A model generated the notes under the pieces. It saw only the letters and a program-made list of their open reading frames with translations. It did no database searches and was not told the origin of the DNA. This document shows, piece by piece, positions 37,495-45,526 of a DNA stretch of 64,000 nucleotides (its first letter is position 1; every line of letters starts with the position of its first letter). The stretch comes from Geomonas oryzae (GTDB lineage: Bacteria > Desulfobacterota > Desulfuromonadia > Geobacterales > Geobacteraceae): assembly GCF_004117875.1 (NCBI RefSeq), contig NZ_RAHW01000003.1, forward strand, positions 310,001 to 374,000. The letters run 5' to 3'. The position numbers were made by a program, and so were the translations under genes.

Positions 37495-37680
37495 GCCCAT
37501 CGCAATATTCTCATCAGGTAGTCCATTAGTTTCAGCACTACGTCTATAGCTGGCAGTTGTCCCACTGGGGACCGAAAACGTCCCTGATCTGCTTAGGGGA
37601 GTGCATGTAGAATGGCTCTGGAGACATGTGAATCGCCACTGGTTGTTGTGTAGCTTCAGATTTGGGGTGATCGGTGTCAT
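37483..37680 (-). CDS. Possible 65-residue orphan protein
   Basis: AAGGAGGAATATTCATG is a near-perfect ribosome site and start on the minus strand, and the frame is then open for 65 codons. Its end overlaps the receiver gene tail by 12 bases, antisense. The product (MTPITPNLKLHNNQWRF..., Ser/Thr-rich) has no domain that I recognise. The ribosome site is the main support; a hairpin just upstream may end transcription into it or be part of its leader. Confidence 0.4.
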   Translation of the reverse strand: MTPITPNLKLHNNQWRFTCLQSHSTCTPLSRSGTFSVPSGTTASYRRSAETNGLPDENIAMGLVT

Positions 37681-37699
37681 GAATATTCCTCCTTAGAAA

Positions 37700-37737
37700 A
37701 TGGAAAAACCAGCCCTTGGGGCCTGGCTCCTTGCCTT
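37700..37737 (-). terminator. Hairpin with T-run upstream of the orphan ORF
   Basis: On the minus strand AGCC-AGG-CCCC-AAG-GGCT and the alternative CCAG...CTGG arms are followed by GGTTTTTCC. A weak terminator or attenuator about 20 bases before the 37680 start. Confidence 0.4.
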
Positions 37738-37996
37738 ATCACAATTTTGTGGTTAAATAGCTACAGGAGTGCGACATCAGACCCTTACGTTTTGTAAATT
37801 TAGGTGCTTACGATTTTACAGCTACCGTCATAGAGCAAGAATAACTCAGCCCAGCTAAACCATCTAGCTGACCATACTCTACCCCCTCCTCCACCACTAG
37901 GAACTACCAGCACCTCCCCTCATTAACCCGGCCTACACAGCAAATGCAGTCTTATTTCCCAGTGGCTAATTTGTCCAACTAACGGAGGTAAAGTGC
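37738..37996. other. Non-coding AT-rich gap
   Basis: No supported ORF or RNA. It must carry the promoter of the ORF at 37997, but no good -35/-10 pair stands out. Confidence 0.45.
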
Positions 37997-38287
37997 ATGG
38001 GGACTATCGTCGACATATTAACCCTAGAGCCGAGAGAGTTGTGCGTTTTTCAAGCTAAGTACCCACATTTCGAGATACTCAACAACACACTAAGTGGCCT
38101 CAGTACTAGGCAGAAAATAGTTATTTCGATACAGGAGGAAGATGAGGACAGTTACTATGATTTTTTATTATTGAACTATATAGCGCTTTCTTCAAAGGAG
38201 TTTACCCACAGATTAAGTCATGACAAACTGTTTGCAGAAAGAATAAAGACAAGAGCAGAAATATTATTTGAGAATGCACACGATTAA
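37997..38287 (+). CDS. Uncharacterised 96-residue low-GC protein
   Basis: GGAGG lies ten bases before the ATG. The protein (MGTIVDILTLEPRELCVFQAKYPHFEILNN..., EEDEDSYYDFLLLNYIALSSKEFTHRLSHDKLFAERIKTRAEILFENAHD) is acidic and helical, without signal peptide or known motif. Codon use (many AT-ending codons) differs strongly from the neighbouring core genes, pointing to acquisition. Function unknown. Confidence 0.55.
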   Translation: MGTIVDILTLEPRELCVFQAKYPHFEILNNTLSGLSTRQKIVISIQEEDEDSYYDFLLLNYIALSSKEFTHRLSHDKLFAERIKTRAEILFENAHD

Positions 38288-38661
38288 AGTACATTTTTAA
38301 ATTAAAGCAGCTTAGCTCAAATTGGTGTGAATTATAGAGGATGGAGGTCTGAGGGATTCATCCGGTAGGTATGACATACCAGTTTGCAGGAGGGTGAAGG
38401 CCCTCGCTACCTGATACTCCATAGATACTCAATCGTGCAATTGCAGCATCTATATCTGCTGTCTTGAGTGATTTCTCGATGAAGGGGGTAGGAAGTGTGA
38501 CTGGAGATCTACAGGGACTCTGATCTTAAAACAGTAGTGCTTATTGACGACTACAAGATGTTTTGGATATGACAAGGCCTCATACCTCCTGTGTACTAAA
38601 TTGTGTACTAAGAGTTATAAGGCCTTGGTTTTCTCTAGTCTTTTTCAACTAGTTATGTCAT
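38288..38661. other. Non-coding stretch next to tRNA-Gln with a possible folded RNA
   Basis: GGATG...CATCC (38339-38343, 38359-38363) is followed by a three-way-junction-like set: GGTAG (38364-38368) with CTACC (38407-38411), enclosing GTAT-GAC-ATAC and GAGGG-TGAAGG-CCCTC hairpins. Nearer the tRNA, GTGTACTAA occurs twice (38591, 38605 region). No gene is supported. The fold could be chance. Confidence 0.35.
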
Positions 38662-38736
38662 TGGCTGGGGCGCCAGGGATCGAACCTGGGAATGACGGGA
38701 TCAAAACCCGTTGCCTTACCGCTTGGCGACGCCCCA
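38662..38736 (-). tRNA. tRNA-Gln (TTG anticodon)
   Basis: On the minus strand TGGGGCG (38730-38736) pairs with CGCCCCA; the anticodon arm is ACGGG-TTTTGAT-CCCGT with anticodon TTG; the T arm has GGTTCGATCC; CCA is encoded (38662-38664). The variable and D arms are of normal size. Its 3' end faces the accessory block at 30024-38661, and tRNA 3' ends are frequent integration sites. Confidence 0.95.
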
Positions 38737-38754
38737 ATATTCACTTTTTATCCG

Positions 38755-39597
38755 CTACAGCGTCTTCACTGCAACGGCGAACCAGCCGCACTCCGCTGCT
38801 ATCTCGGTCGCAGCCTTTTGGGCTACCGCTTCGTCTTCGAAGATTCCGAAGACGGTGGCGCCGCTCCCCGACATGAGCGAACCGGCCGCGCCCGCTTTTA
38901 GGAGCTTATCCTTCAGGTCATTCAGAAGCGGATGTTTCGTACAGGTGACAGGCTCGAGATCGTTGGAAAGAAGCTCCGCGACCTCTGCAGCGCTGCTGTA
39001 CGAATCGCGGATTATATGGTCTGAAGTTTTGGTTGTCAACCTCAAATTTTGGTAGACCCATGCAGTGGGGACATGGATCCCCGGGTTCACCAGCACGACC
39101 CAGAGAGCAGGCATGGACTCCATCGCGGTCAGCTTTTCCCCGATCCCCTCGGCAAGGGCTGTTTTCTTGAAGATGAAGAACGGGACGTCGGCCCCAAGCT
39201 TCACGCCGATCTCCATCAGGCGTTCGTCGGAAAGCTTCAGGTCGAGCAGTTCGTTCACCCCCATGAGCACGGTGGCGGCGTCGCTGCTTCCCCCTCCCAA
39301 TCCGGCCGCAACGGGAATCCGCTTGTTGATGGCGATGTCGATCCCGACGGACTTGCCGGAGATCTGCAAAAGCGCATCGGCCGCGCGCCAGGCGATATTG
39401 CCCGGACCGTCGGGAACCCCTTTCTTGCCGCAGGTAACGCGTATCCCCGGCACATCGTTGAGGGAGATGATGACCTCGTCACACAGGTCGACCCGCTGCA
39501 TCACCATGCGCAGGTCGTGGTATCCGTCCGGCCGTTTGCCCAGCACGTCCAGCCGGTAGTTCACCTTGGCGGGTGCCAAGAGGTGCAGTTTTCCCAC
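38755..39597 (-). CDS. ispE: 4-(cytidine 5'-diphospho)-2-C-methyl-D-erythritol kinase
   Basis: A 280-residue GHMP kinase of the MEP pathway. Substrate and phosphate loops are seen: [43 protein letters not shown] and [15 protein letters not shown]. The start is GTG at 39597 with AAGGAG upstream. It is followed 18 bases later by tRNA-Gln in the same direction. Confidence 0.95.
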   Translation of the reverse strand: MGKLHLLAPAKVNYRLDVLGKRPDGYHDLRMVMQRVDLCDEVIISLNDVPGIRVTCGKKGVPDGPGNIAWRAADALLQISGKSVGIDIAINKRIPVAAGLGGGSSDAATVLMGVNELLDLKLSDERLMEIGVKLGADVPFFIFKKTALAEGIGEKLTAMESMPALWVVLVNPGIHVPTAWVYQNLRLTTKTSDHIIRDSYSSAAEVAELLSNDLEPVTCTKHPLLNDLKDKLLKAGAAGSLMSGSGATVFGIFEDEAVAQKAATEIAAECGWFAVAVKTL

Positions 39598-39630
39598 TGA
39601 AATACTCCTTCCCCCTTTACGGGCTTGTCT

Positions 39631-40827
39631 TTAGTGGTCCTTCATAATCTCACTGAGCACGCAGGTCGCATAGGCGCCGCGCGGCAGCGAGAAGTCGAAC
39701 AACAGGTCATTTCCTTCCTCACGAACCGAAGCCGAGGAGAGCGGCACCCTGAGCGGGCGGCGCTCTCCTTCCATGCGCAGACCGCCGGAGAGGTTGAAGC
39801 TCTCCGGGGTGAGCCCCTCGGCCGCGAGGATCCGGGCTTCCAGGTCCCCCTGGAGTCCCTGCGCCGCCATCATGGTGCACCCGAACATGGGACCGGTTGG
39901 GGAGATCTCGAAAGAGAGTGCGCGCGGCGCCTCGGCAGCGGCGTCCTGAACGAGGAAGCAGGCACCGTTTTCGTGCTTGAAAGCGACGTCCCCCGCTTCG
40001 ACCCGGTCGAAGGTCTCGAGCCGCTGTTCCAAAACTGCGTCGAACAAGGAGGACTGGAAGGCGGAGAGGTAAAGACGCTTCATGCGCGGCTGCACCGCAT
40101 GGAAAGCCCGTTCGAAAGCATCCGGGCGCTGCAGCAGACGCGAGAGGAGTTCACGCTCCACGCGGAAGTGGCCGGGGTAGAGTGCGAGGCTCCCGGCCAG
40201 GTCGCCGGCACGATAGGCGCTTATCGCCTCGCGCCAGCGCTCGTCGCTCACCTGCTCCGGGTCCCCGATCAGGATGTCGATGGCCGCCTTGAAATCTCGG
40301 CGCAGCATGGCGGCACCGATGTCATGGGTGTTTCCCTGGACGCCGTAGCGCTGTGCGCCGAAACGGTTGGGAACTCCACGCCCGACGAGCACCTTCAGGG
40401 CAGCATCGGCGTTTGCCAACGCCCCCGGCGCCACGTCGCGCACCCTTATTTCGAACCGGTTCCCCTTCAGGTGCCCAAGGCGCAACTTGTTGCCGTGCTT
40501 CACCGCGGCGAGCACCCTGATACCGGGGATCTCGAGGGCGAGAACCTTCTCAGGAGCGACGCGCGGAATGGAGATGGTCTGCCGGGTGATGCCTACGGCG
40601 TCCTTCATGCCGGCGTAGCCGATGTCGCGTTCCTGTACGCCGAGGGCCTTGGAGAGGCGGCGCACGGCCTCGAGGGTGGTGATGCCACGCTTTTCAACCG
40701 TGGCGAAGCAGTGTTCCCCCTGCCCGCTCGGCTGATAAGCCGGGACCTCCTCGACGATGAAGTCTTCCGGGCTGTTCTTGATGATGCCGCCCGTTCCCGG
40801 CACCTCTGCGGTCAGATATCTCTGCAC
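39631..40827 (-). CDS. truD: tRNA pseudouridine(13) synthase
   Basis: A 398-residue TruD-family enzyme. The catalytic Asp is in GYAGMKDAVGITRQTISI; the N-terminal NSPEDFIVEEVPAY and the later NRFGAQRYG motif are typical. The start is GTG with GGAGGGG upstream. It precedes ispE by 33 bases on the same strand. Confidence 0.92.
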   Translation of the reverse strand: MQRYLTAEVPGTGGIIKNSPEDFIVEEVPAYQPSGQGEHCFATVEKRGITTLEAVRRLSKALGVQERDIGYAGMKDAVGITRQTISIPRVAPEKVLALEIPGIRVLAAVKHGNKLRLGHLKGNRFEIRVRDVAPGALANADAALKVLVGRGVPNRFGAQRYGVQGNTHDIGAAMLRRDFKAAIDILIGDPEQVSDERWREAISAYRAGDLAGSLALYPGHFRVERELLSRLLQRPDAFERAFHAVQPRMKRLYLSAFQSSLFDAVLEQRLETFDRVEAGDVAFKHENGACFLVQDAAAEAPRALSFEISPTGPMFGCTMMAAQGLQGDLEARILAAEGLTPESFNLSGGLRMEGERRPLRVPLSSASVREEGNDLLFDFSLPRGAYATCVLSEIMKDH

Positions 40828-41083
40828 TACCCCTCCGTCCGGCGTTTTCTCAAATGCAGCATCATACCCAGTAGAGATACCTGTTTCAACTGCTTTCGTC
40901 GTACTCGGTTCGTGAAGCGGGCGCCGGCGCTTCCAAGATGCGACTTTATCGAGAATAACTACCAGGCTTGGGCGGTAGCAACAAAGCTCCCAACCCCGTC
41001 GACAAAAAGGTCGAGCAAACGTTTTGCCCGCTGATATACTTGTGACGCATATCTCTTATATCTCATTCAAAGGGGAATGAAGC

Positions 41084-44044
41084 ATGAGCAGCAAGGCCAA
41101 TGCAAGAACGATCAGGGCCAATGAGCTTATTGAGAACCGCAAATGGCTCAAAGAGCAGATCACACCATTCTTCTTCAACTCGATGCAGGACGAGCCTCAG
41201 GCGCTGGAGCTCCTTGAGCGTGAACTCCGTTCCCTGAAAACGAACCGGCGCCTGATCCTGGCCGACCGGGACAAGAGCCTGATCCTTGCCAGGGTGAACG
41301 AGCCGGGCTCGCTTTACGACTCGCTGCGTCATTTCCAGGACAGGGAAATCTCCTATGCCATGATCACCCACTCCGACGGCCCGATGCCGGAGATGACGCA
41401 GGCGCTGGAGATCCAGCGTTTCGAGTTCGACCGCAAGGCGAACGACGACATAAAAGCATGGCGAGAGGTGCAGCTTCCCCCTGCCCTCACCCGCAAGGTG
41501 GCAGTGCAACTGCGCCGCAGCTATCCCGAGTTCGACATGAAGGAGTTCGACAGGCTCCTGAAGATACTCTGGCTCAACAACGAGAACTACGTGAGGATAT
41601 CCTCTCCCCTTCGCGTGGCCCAGGTGCTGCAGTTACAGCAAAAGGCGACCAGAAGCGGGGGCCTGTACCTATACGTCGAACCGACCCCGGACGTGAAGAT
41701 ATCGCGGGTGCACTTCGCGGTGGCGAACCCGCCCCAGAAGGAATTCCTCCTGCAACTCATGGAGGTGTTCAACCGACTCGACCTTGGCGTGAACCGGGCC
41801 TACTGCCTCACCATATCGAACGGCGTGCACCCCTATTTCCTTGGAACCTTCCTCGTGAACCGGCGCTCCGGCGAGACGCTTGAGCCGGGGTCGGAGCTTT
41901 TCGGCAAGCTGCAGCAGGAGCTGTACAACACACAGATAGTCTCGACGAAGAGCTACGCCTACCGGGAGTTCGTGACCGCAGGGGTCATGACCGGCGAGGA
42001 AGCCTCCCTCGTCAACGCCTTCATCGCCTTCTGCCACACGAACCTGGCCCACAACCAGCCGGATCGTTTCGGCCTGGACGACGTGCAGAGCGCCTTCCAT
42101 GCGCACCCGGAGATGTCGCTGCAAATGGTGAAGCTCTTCAAGGCCCGTTTTGATCCGGCCATAACCGAGAGCAGCCCGCTCTACGGGGCGACCCTCCAGG
42201 AAACGCTGCAGGCGGTGAACGATTACAACACCGGGCATCGCTACCTCGACGAGGTGCGCCGTGCCATCTATCGCTGCTGCCTGATCTTCATCACCCACAC
42301 GCTGAAGACCAACTTCTTCGTGCTTGAAAAGCAGGCGATCGCCTTCCGGCTCTCCCCAACCTACCTGACCGAACTCGGAGCGGCCTTCACCGCCGATCTG
42401 CCGCAGGCGACCCCATTCCGGGTGACCTTCTTCTTCAGCCGCTACGGCTTCGGCTACCACATAGGCTTCTCCGACATCGCCCGCGGCGGCTGGCGCACGG
42501 TAATCGCTAGAAACGGCGACGACTTCATCACCAACGCGAACACCATCTTCCGTGAGAACTTCGTCCTCGCGCACACCCAGCATCTGAAGAACAAGGACAT
42601 CTACGAAGGGGGATCGAAACTCGTGCTGATCCTCGATGCCTCCGACCTCCAGAGGGGTAGCGAGCGCCAGATGGAGACTTGGCGCCTTTACAAGCTGCAG
42701 CACGGCGTGACCCACGCCTTCCTGGACATCTTCGTGACCGACAACGGCATCGCCCGCTCCCCTGCGGTGGTCGACTACTACCGTGAGGACGAGCCGATCG
42801 AACTGGGCCCGGACGAGAACATGCACGATTCCATGATCGAGAACATCGCCCGTCTATCCAAGCGGCGCGGCTACATCCTCGGGATCGGCATCATGTCGAG
42901 CAAGGAGGTTGGGATAAACCACAAAGAGTACGGCGTCACCTCGACCGGCGTCGTGAAGTTCGCCGAGATCACCATGGCCGAGCTCGGCATCGACATCTAC
43001 CGCGACCGCTTCAGCGTGAAGTTCACCGGCGGCCCGAACGGCGACGTGGCCGGAAACGCCATGCGCATCATGCTGGAGCGCACACCCAACGTCGCCATAA
43101 AGCTCATCCTGGACGGCACCGCCGCCCTGTGCGATCCCGACGGCGCGGACCGTCACGAGCTATCGCGCATCCTTTTAAAGCAGGACCTGGATGCCTTCGA
43201 TCCGCAGGCGCTGCACCCGGGCGGCTTCCTGCTCTACCGAAGCGGCAGCCGGCGTGAAGGGTTACGCGAGCTCTACCGCAAGGTCTCAAAGACGAACGAC
43301 GGGCTGCGCGAGGAGTGGATCTCGACCGATGAGTTCTCAAGGGTGTACGCAAGCCTCCCCTTCACGGTGAAGGCCGACCTCTTCATCCCGGCGGGGGGAC
43401 GTCCTGAGACCATAGACAAGGAGAACTGGCAGAATTACTTCCTCCCAAGCGGGGCCCCGTCGGCCGGAGCCATCGTCGAGGGGGCCAACTCGTTCATAAC
43501 ACCGGAAGCGCGCGTGCAGTTGCAGAAGAAGGGTGTCATCATCATGCGCGACGCCTCAGCCAACAAGTGCGGGGTGATTTCATCCTCCTACGAGATCATC
43601 GCGAACCTCCTTTTAAGCGAGGCGGAGTTCCTGGCACACAAGGAGCGCTACGTGCAGGACGTCCTGGAGATCCTCGAGCAGCGGGCGGCGGACGAGGCGA
43701 AGCTCATCCTCAAGCGCCACCGTGAACAGCCCGGTCTTTTATGCACCGAGATTTCCGATGCGTTAAGCGGCGAGATCAACGAGCATTACGCCACCATCTA
43801 CCGTTTCTTCCAGAAGCGTCCGCAGCTTTGCACGCAGCCGATCTACAAGAAGGCCATCCTCTCGCACCTCCCCAGGATGCTCAGGGAAGAGCCGAAGTAC
43901 GCGCGGAGGATAACGCGCCTGCCGCAGAAGTACCTTTTCGCCATCTTAGCCGCCGAGATCGGCTCCTCGCTCGTATACCGCGGCGACCGGGAGGCCGATT
44001 TCGAGGCGACGCTCAAGGGGCACCTGACGCGGATGCTCGGGTAG
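41084..44044 (+). CDS. gdh: NAD-dependent glutamate dehydrogenase, large type
   Basis: A 986-residue enzyme converting glutamate to 2-oxoglutarate and ammonium with NAD. The C-terminal half holds the catalytic region: SRYGFGYHIGFSDIARGGWRTV, YEGGSKLVLIL, and KFTGGPNGDVAGNAMRIM, the dinucleotide-binding GxxGxVxG-like motif. The N-terminal ~450 residues are a regulatory region as in the roughly 115-kDa GDH2-type enzymes. It is divergent from truD, with a 256-base gap. It is followed by hicA after 41 bases. Symbol given for function only. Confidence 0.85.
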   Translation: MSSKANARTIRANELIENRKWLKEQITPFFFNSMQDEPQALELLERELRSLKTNRRLILADRDKSLILARVNEPGSLYDSLRHFQDREISYAMITHSDGPMPEMTQALEIQRFEFDRKANDDIKAWREVQLPPALTRKVAVQLRRSYPEFDMKEFDRLLKILWLNNENYVRISSPLRVAQVLQLQQKATRSGGLYLYVEPTPDVKISRVHFAVANPPQKEFLLQLMEVFNRLDLGVNRAYCLTISNGVHPYFLGTFLVNRRSGETLEPGSELFGKLQQELYNTQIVSTKSYAYREFVTAGVMTGEEASLVNAFIAFCHTNLAHNQPDRFGLDDVQSAFHAHPEMSLQMVKLFKARFDPAITESSPLYGATLQETLQAVNDYNTGHRYLDEVRRAIYRCCLIFITHTLKTNFFVLEKQAIAFRLSPTYLTELGAAFTADLPQATPFRVTFFFSRYGFGYHIGFSDIARGGWRTVIARNGDDFITNANTIFRENFVLAHTQHLKNKDIYEGGSKLVLILDASDLQRGSERQMETWRLYKLQHGVTHAFLDIFVTDNGIARSPAVVDYYREDEPIELGPDENMHDSMIENIARLSKRRGYILGIGIMSSKEVGINHKEYGVTSTGVVKFAEITMAELGIDIYRDRFSVKFTGGPNGDVAGNAMRIMLERTPNVAIKLILDGTAALCDPDGADRHELSRILLKQDLDAFDPQALHPGGFLLYRSGSRREGLRELYRKVSKTNDGLREEWISTDEFSRVYASLPFTVKADLFIPAGGRPETIDKENWQNYFLPSGAPSAGAIVEGANSFITPEARVQLQKKGVIIMRDASANKCGVISSSYEIIANLLLSEAEFLAHKERYVQDVLEILEQRAADEAKLILKRHREQPGLLCTEISDALSGEINEHYATIYRFFQKRPQLCTQPIYKKAILSHLPRMLREEPKYARRITRLPQKYLFAILAAEIGSSLVYRGDREADFEATLKGHLTRMLG

Positions 44045-44085
44045 TTTGTGCTTGCCCTTCTGCACGGGACCTGTATATAAATTGA

Positions 44086-44274
44086 ATGGGTAGCCGTGAG
44101 ATCATTCGAAGACTGGAAGAAGATGGCTGGCAGTTTGTAGGCGGCAAGGGGGACCACCGCAAATTCAAGCACCCCCAGAGGCCCGGACACGTAGTCGTCC
44201 CCTGCCCGCGCAAAGACATCCCGATCGGGACCCTGCGACAGATTTTCCGACAGGCGGGTTGGGAGTGGAGATAG
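44086..44274 (+). CDS. hicA: HicA-type mRNA interferase toxin
   Basis: A 62-residue dsRBD-like toxin that cleaves mRNA on ribosomes. The catalytic His lies in GGKGDHRKFKHP (about residue 24), and HVVVPCPRKDIPIGTLRQIFRQAGW is the usual C-terminal part. It comes three bases before hicB, in the usual toxin-first order. Confidence 0.88.
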   Translation: MGSREIIRRLEEDGWQFVGGKGDHRKFKHPQRPGHVVVPCPRKDIPIGTLRQIFRQAGWEWR

Positions 44275-44277
44275 AAA

Positions 44278-44550
44278 ATGCTGTACCCGGTATATCTACA
44301 TGCAGGTGACGAGGAGCACGCCCACGGAGTGACCATCCCCGATTTTCCCGGGTGTTTTTCCGCAGCAGACACTGAAGAGAATCTTTCGCGACTGATACAA
44401 GAAGCGGTGGAGCTTTATTTCGAAGGTGAAGAGATGGAAATCCCACCGCCTACCCCGCTTGAGCAACTAAAACAGGACCCAGCTTACAAAGGCGGCGTGT
44501 GGAAGTTGGTCGATATCGACCTCTCCAAACTCCATCCACGCATGATGTAA
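44278..44550 (+). CDS. hicB: HicB-type antitoxin
   Basis: A 90-residue antitoxin with the degraded RNase H-like fold: YPVYLHAGDEEHAHGVTIPDFPGCFSAADTEENLSRLIQEAVELYFEGEE. The tail lacks a clear HTH or ribbon-helix-helix, so it may repress weakly or not at all. It should neutralise the HicA encoded just upstream. Confidence 0.88.
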   Translation: MLYPVYLHAGDEEHAHGVTIPDFPGCFSAADTEENLSRLIQEAVELYFEGEEMEIPPPTPLEQLKQDPAYKGGVWKLVDIDLSKLHPRMM

Positions 44551-44577
44551 CGCCGAGGAATAGCCGCGTCTAAATGC

Positions 44578-44616
44578 AAAAAAAGAGGGGGGCCCTGCAC
44601 CGGGGTCCCCCTCTTC
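44578..44616 (-). terminator. Terminator after trmB
   Basis: GAGGGGG-ACCCC and GGGCCCCCCTC arms (about 44585-44595 and 44602-44613) are followed on the minus strand by TTTTTTTGC. The + strand has no T-run, so it belongs to trmB. Confidence 0.8.
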
Positions 44617-44634
44617 GCGTTCAACAAGCAAGTA

Positions 44635-45258
44635 CTACTTGACCTTGTAGTGCATGAAGTAGATCTGCTTCCCCTCGGCCATGAACTTGCGCATGTACTT
44701 GGAGAGGTGGTACTCGGGGAACTCGTGGCGGTATAGATCGGGGGCGAACTGGTTCTCGAGCGCGGCGACCTCCGGGAGCGCGTTGGCGACGTCGATGCCG
44801 TAATCATCGAAATCGGTGGCGAAGAAGAAGTCGGCACCGGGCACCATGTAGTCGAGGAGGAACTCGATGAACTCGCGGTTCACCAACCGCCGCTTGCGAT
44901 GGCGCTTCTTGGGCCACGGATCGGGGCAGTTGATGTATATGGCGGAGAGGCTCCCCTTGGGGATGCGCTCGGTGACGAAGGCGCGCGCCTCGTCGCGCAC
45001 CACGCGCACGTTGGTTACGCCGTGGCGGTCCATGCGGCGGCAGGTCTTGTCGCACCCCTTGTTGTAGAAGTCGATGGCGATGAAGTTCGTTTCGGGCGCG
45101 TCCAGCGCGGTCTTCAGCATGAAGTCTCCCACGCCGCAGCCGATCTCAAGGGCAAGCCTGTTGTCGTTGCCGAAAATGCCCGGCCAGTCGGGCGGGTTCG
45201 GGAGGTCTTCAAGTTTCAGGTAGTTGGGGGAGTCGATGTGGATGAAGGATTGCGTCAT
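44635..45258 (-). CDS. trmB: tRNA (guanine-N7-)-methyltransferase
   Basis: A 207-residue SAM enzyme that methylates G46 in the tRNA variable loop. [29 protein letters not shown] is the SAM loop; [26 protein letters not shown] holds the catalytic Asp and the PDPWPKxRHxKRR signature. The start at 45258 has AGAGGT nearby. A longer frame upstream crosses an intergenic repeat. Confidence 0.95.
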   Translation of the reverse strand: MTQSFIHIDSPNYLKLEDLPNPPDWPGIFGNDNRLALEIGCGVGDFMLKTALDAPETNFIAIDFYNKGCDKTCRRMDRHGVTNVRVVRDEARAFVTERIPKGSLSAIYINCPDPWPKKRHRKRRLVNREFIEFLLDYMVPGADFFFATDFDDYGIDVANALPEVAALENQFAPDLYRHEFPEYHLSKYMRKFMAEGKQIYFMHYKVK

Positions 45259-45306
45259 CGTTACCTCTTGCGTTTTTTGTCGCGGGGAACATAGCACAAA
45301 AAGCCT

Positions 45307-45380
45307 GTCACGCAAAGACGCAAAGGCGCAAAGACACACCTCCCCGAAAAACGTTCAACGTTCGGCGTTCAACGTTTTAG
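45307..45380. repeat. GCAAAG-type repeat plus a four-copy heptamer array
   Basis: Bases 45307-45333 repeat the 27-mer of 19174-19200 with one change. At 45353-45380 follow four heptamers (GTTCAAC, GTTCGGC, GTTCAAC, GTTTTAG), the same layout as the GTAGAAC arrays. They lie between divergent trmB and the helicase gene. Confidence 0.6.
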
Positions 45381-45526
45381 AAAATACTCCGCTACGGCAC
45401 CCCTTAGCGCCGACTGCCACAAGGCGCGTCGCCTCTGACAGTTTTCCGGACGCTTTCCTTGCCATTTTTTCATAGGCGTGTTAATTATATGCGGTTGAAA
45501 TAAGGCAAAAAAAGGAAAACAACAGC

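Noticed and set aside
30024-38661. Integrated phage or ICE at tRNA-Gln
   Set aside because: No integrase, transposase, phage or conjugation gene, and no duplicate of the tRNA 3' end was found in the block; only the location and composition point that way.
38544-38876. ORF reading through tRNA-Gln into ispE
   Set aside because: It contains the tRNA sequence (typical GAPGIEPG translation) and lies antisense to ispE; it is an artefact often annotated beside tRNAs.
41669-42826. Minus-strand open frame within gdh
   Set aside because: Antisense shadow of the glutamate dehydrogenase gene; Val/Glu/Arg-rich without motif.
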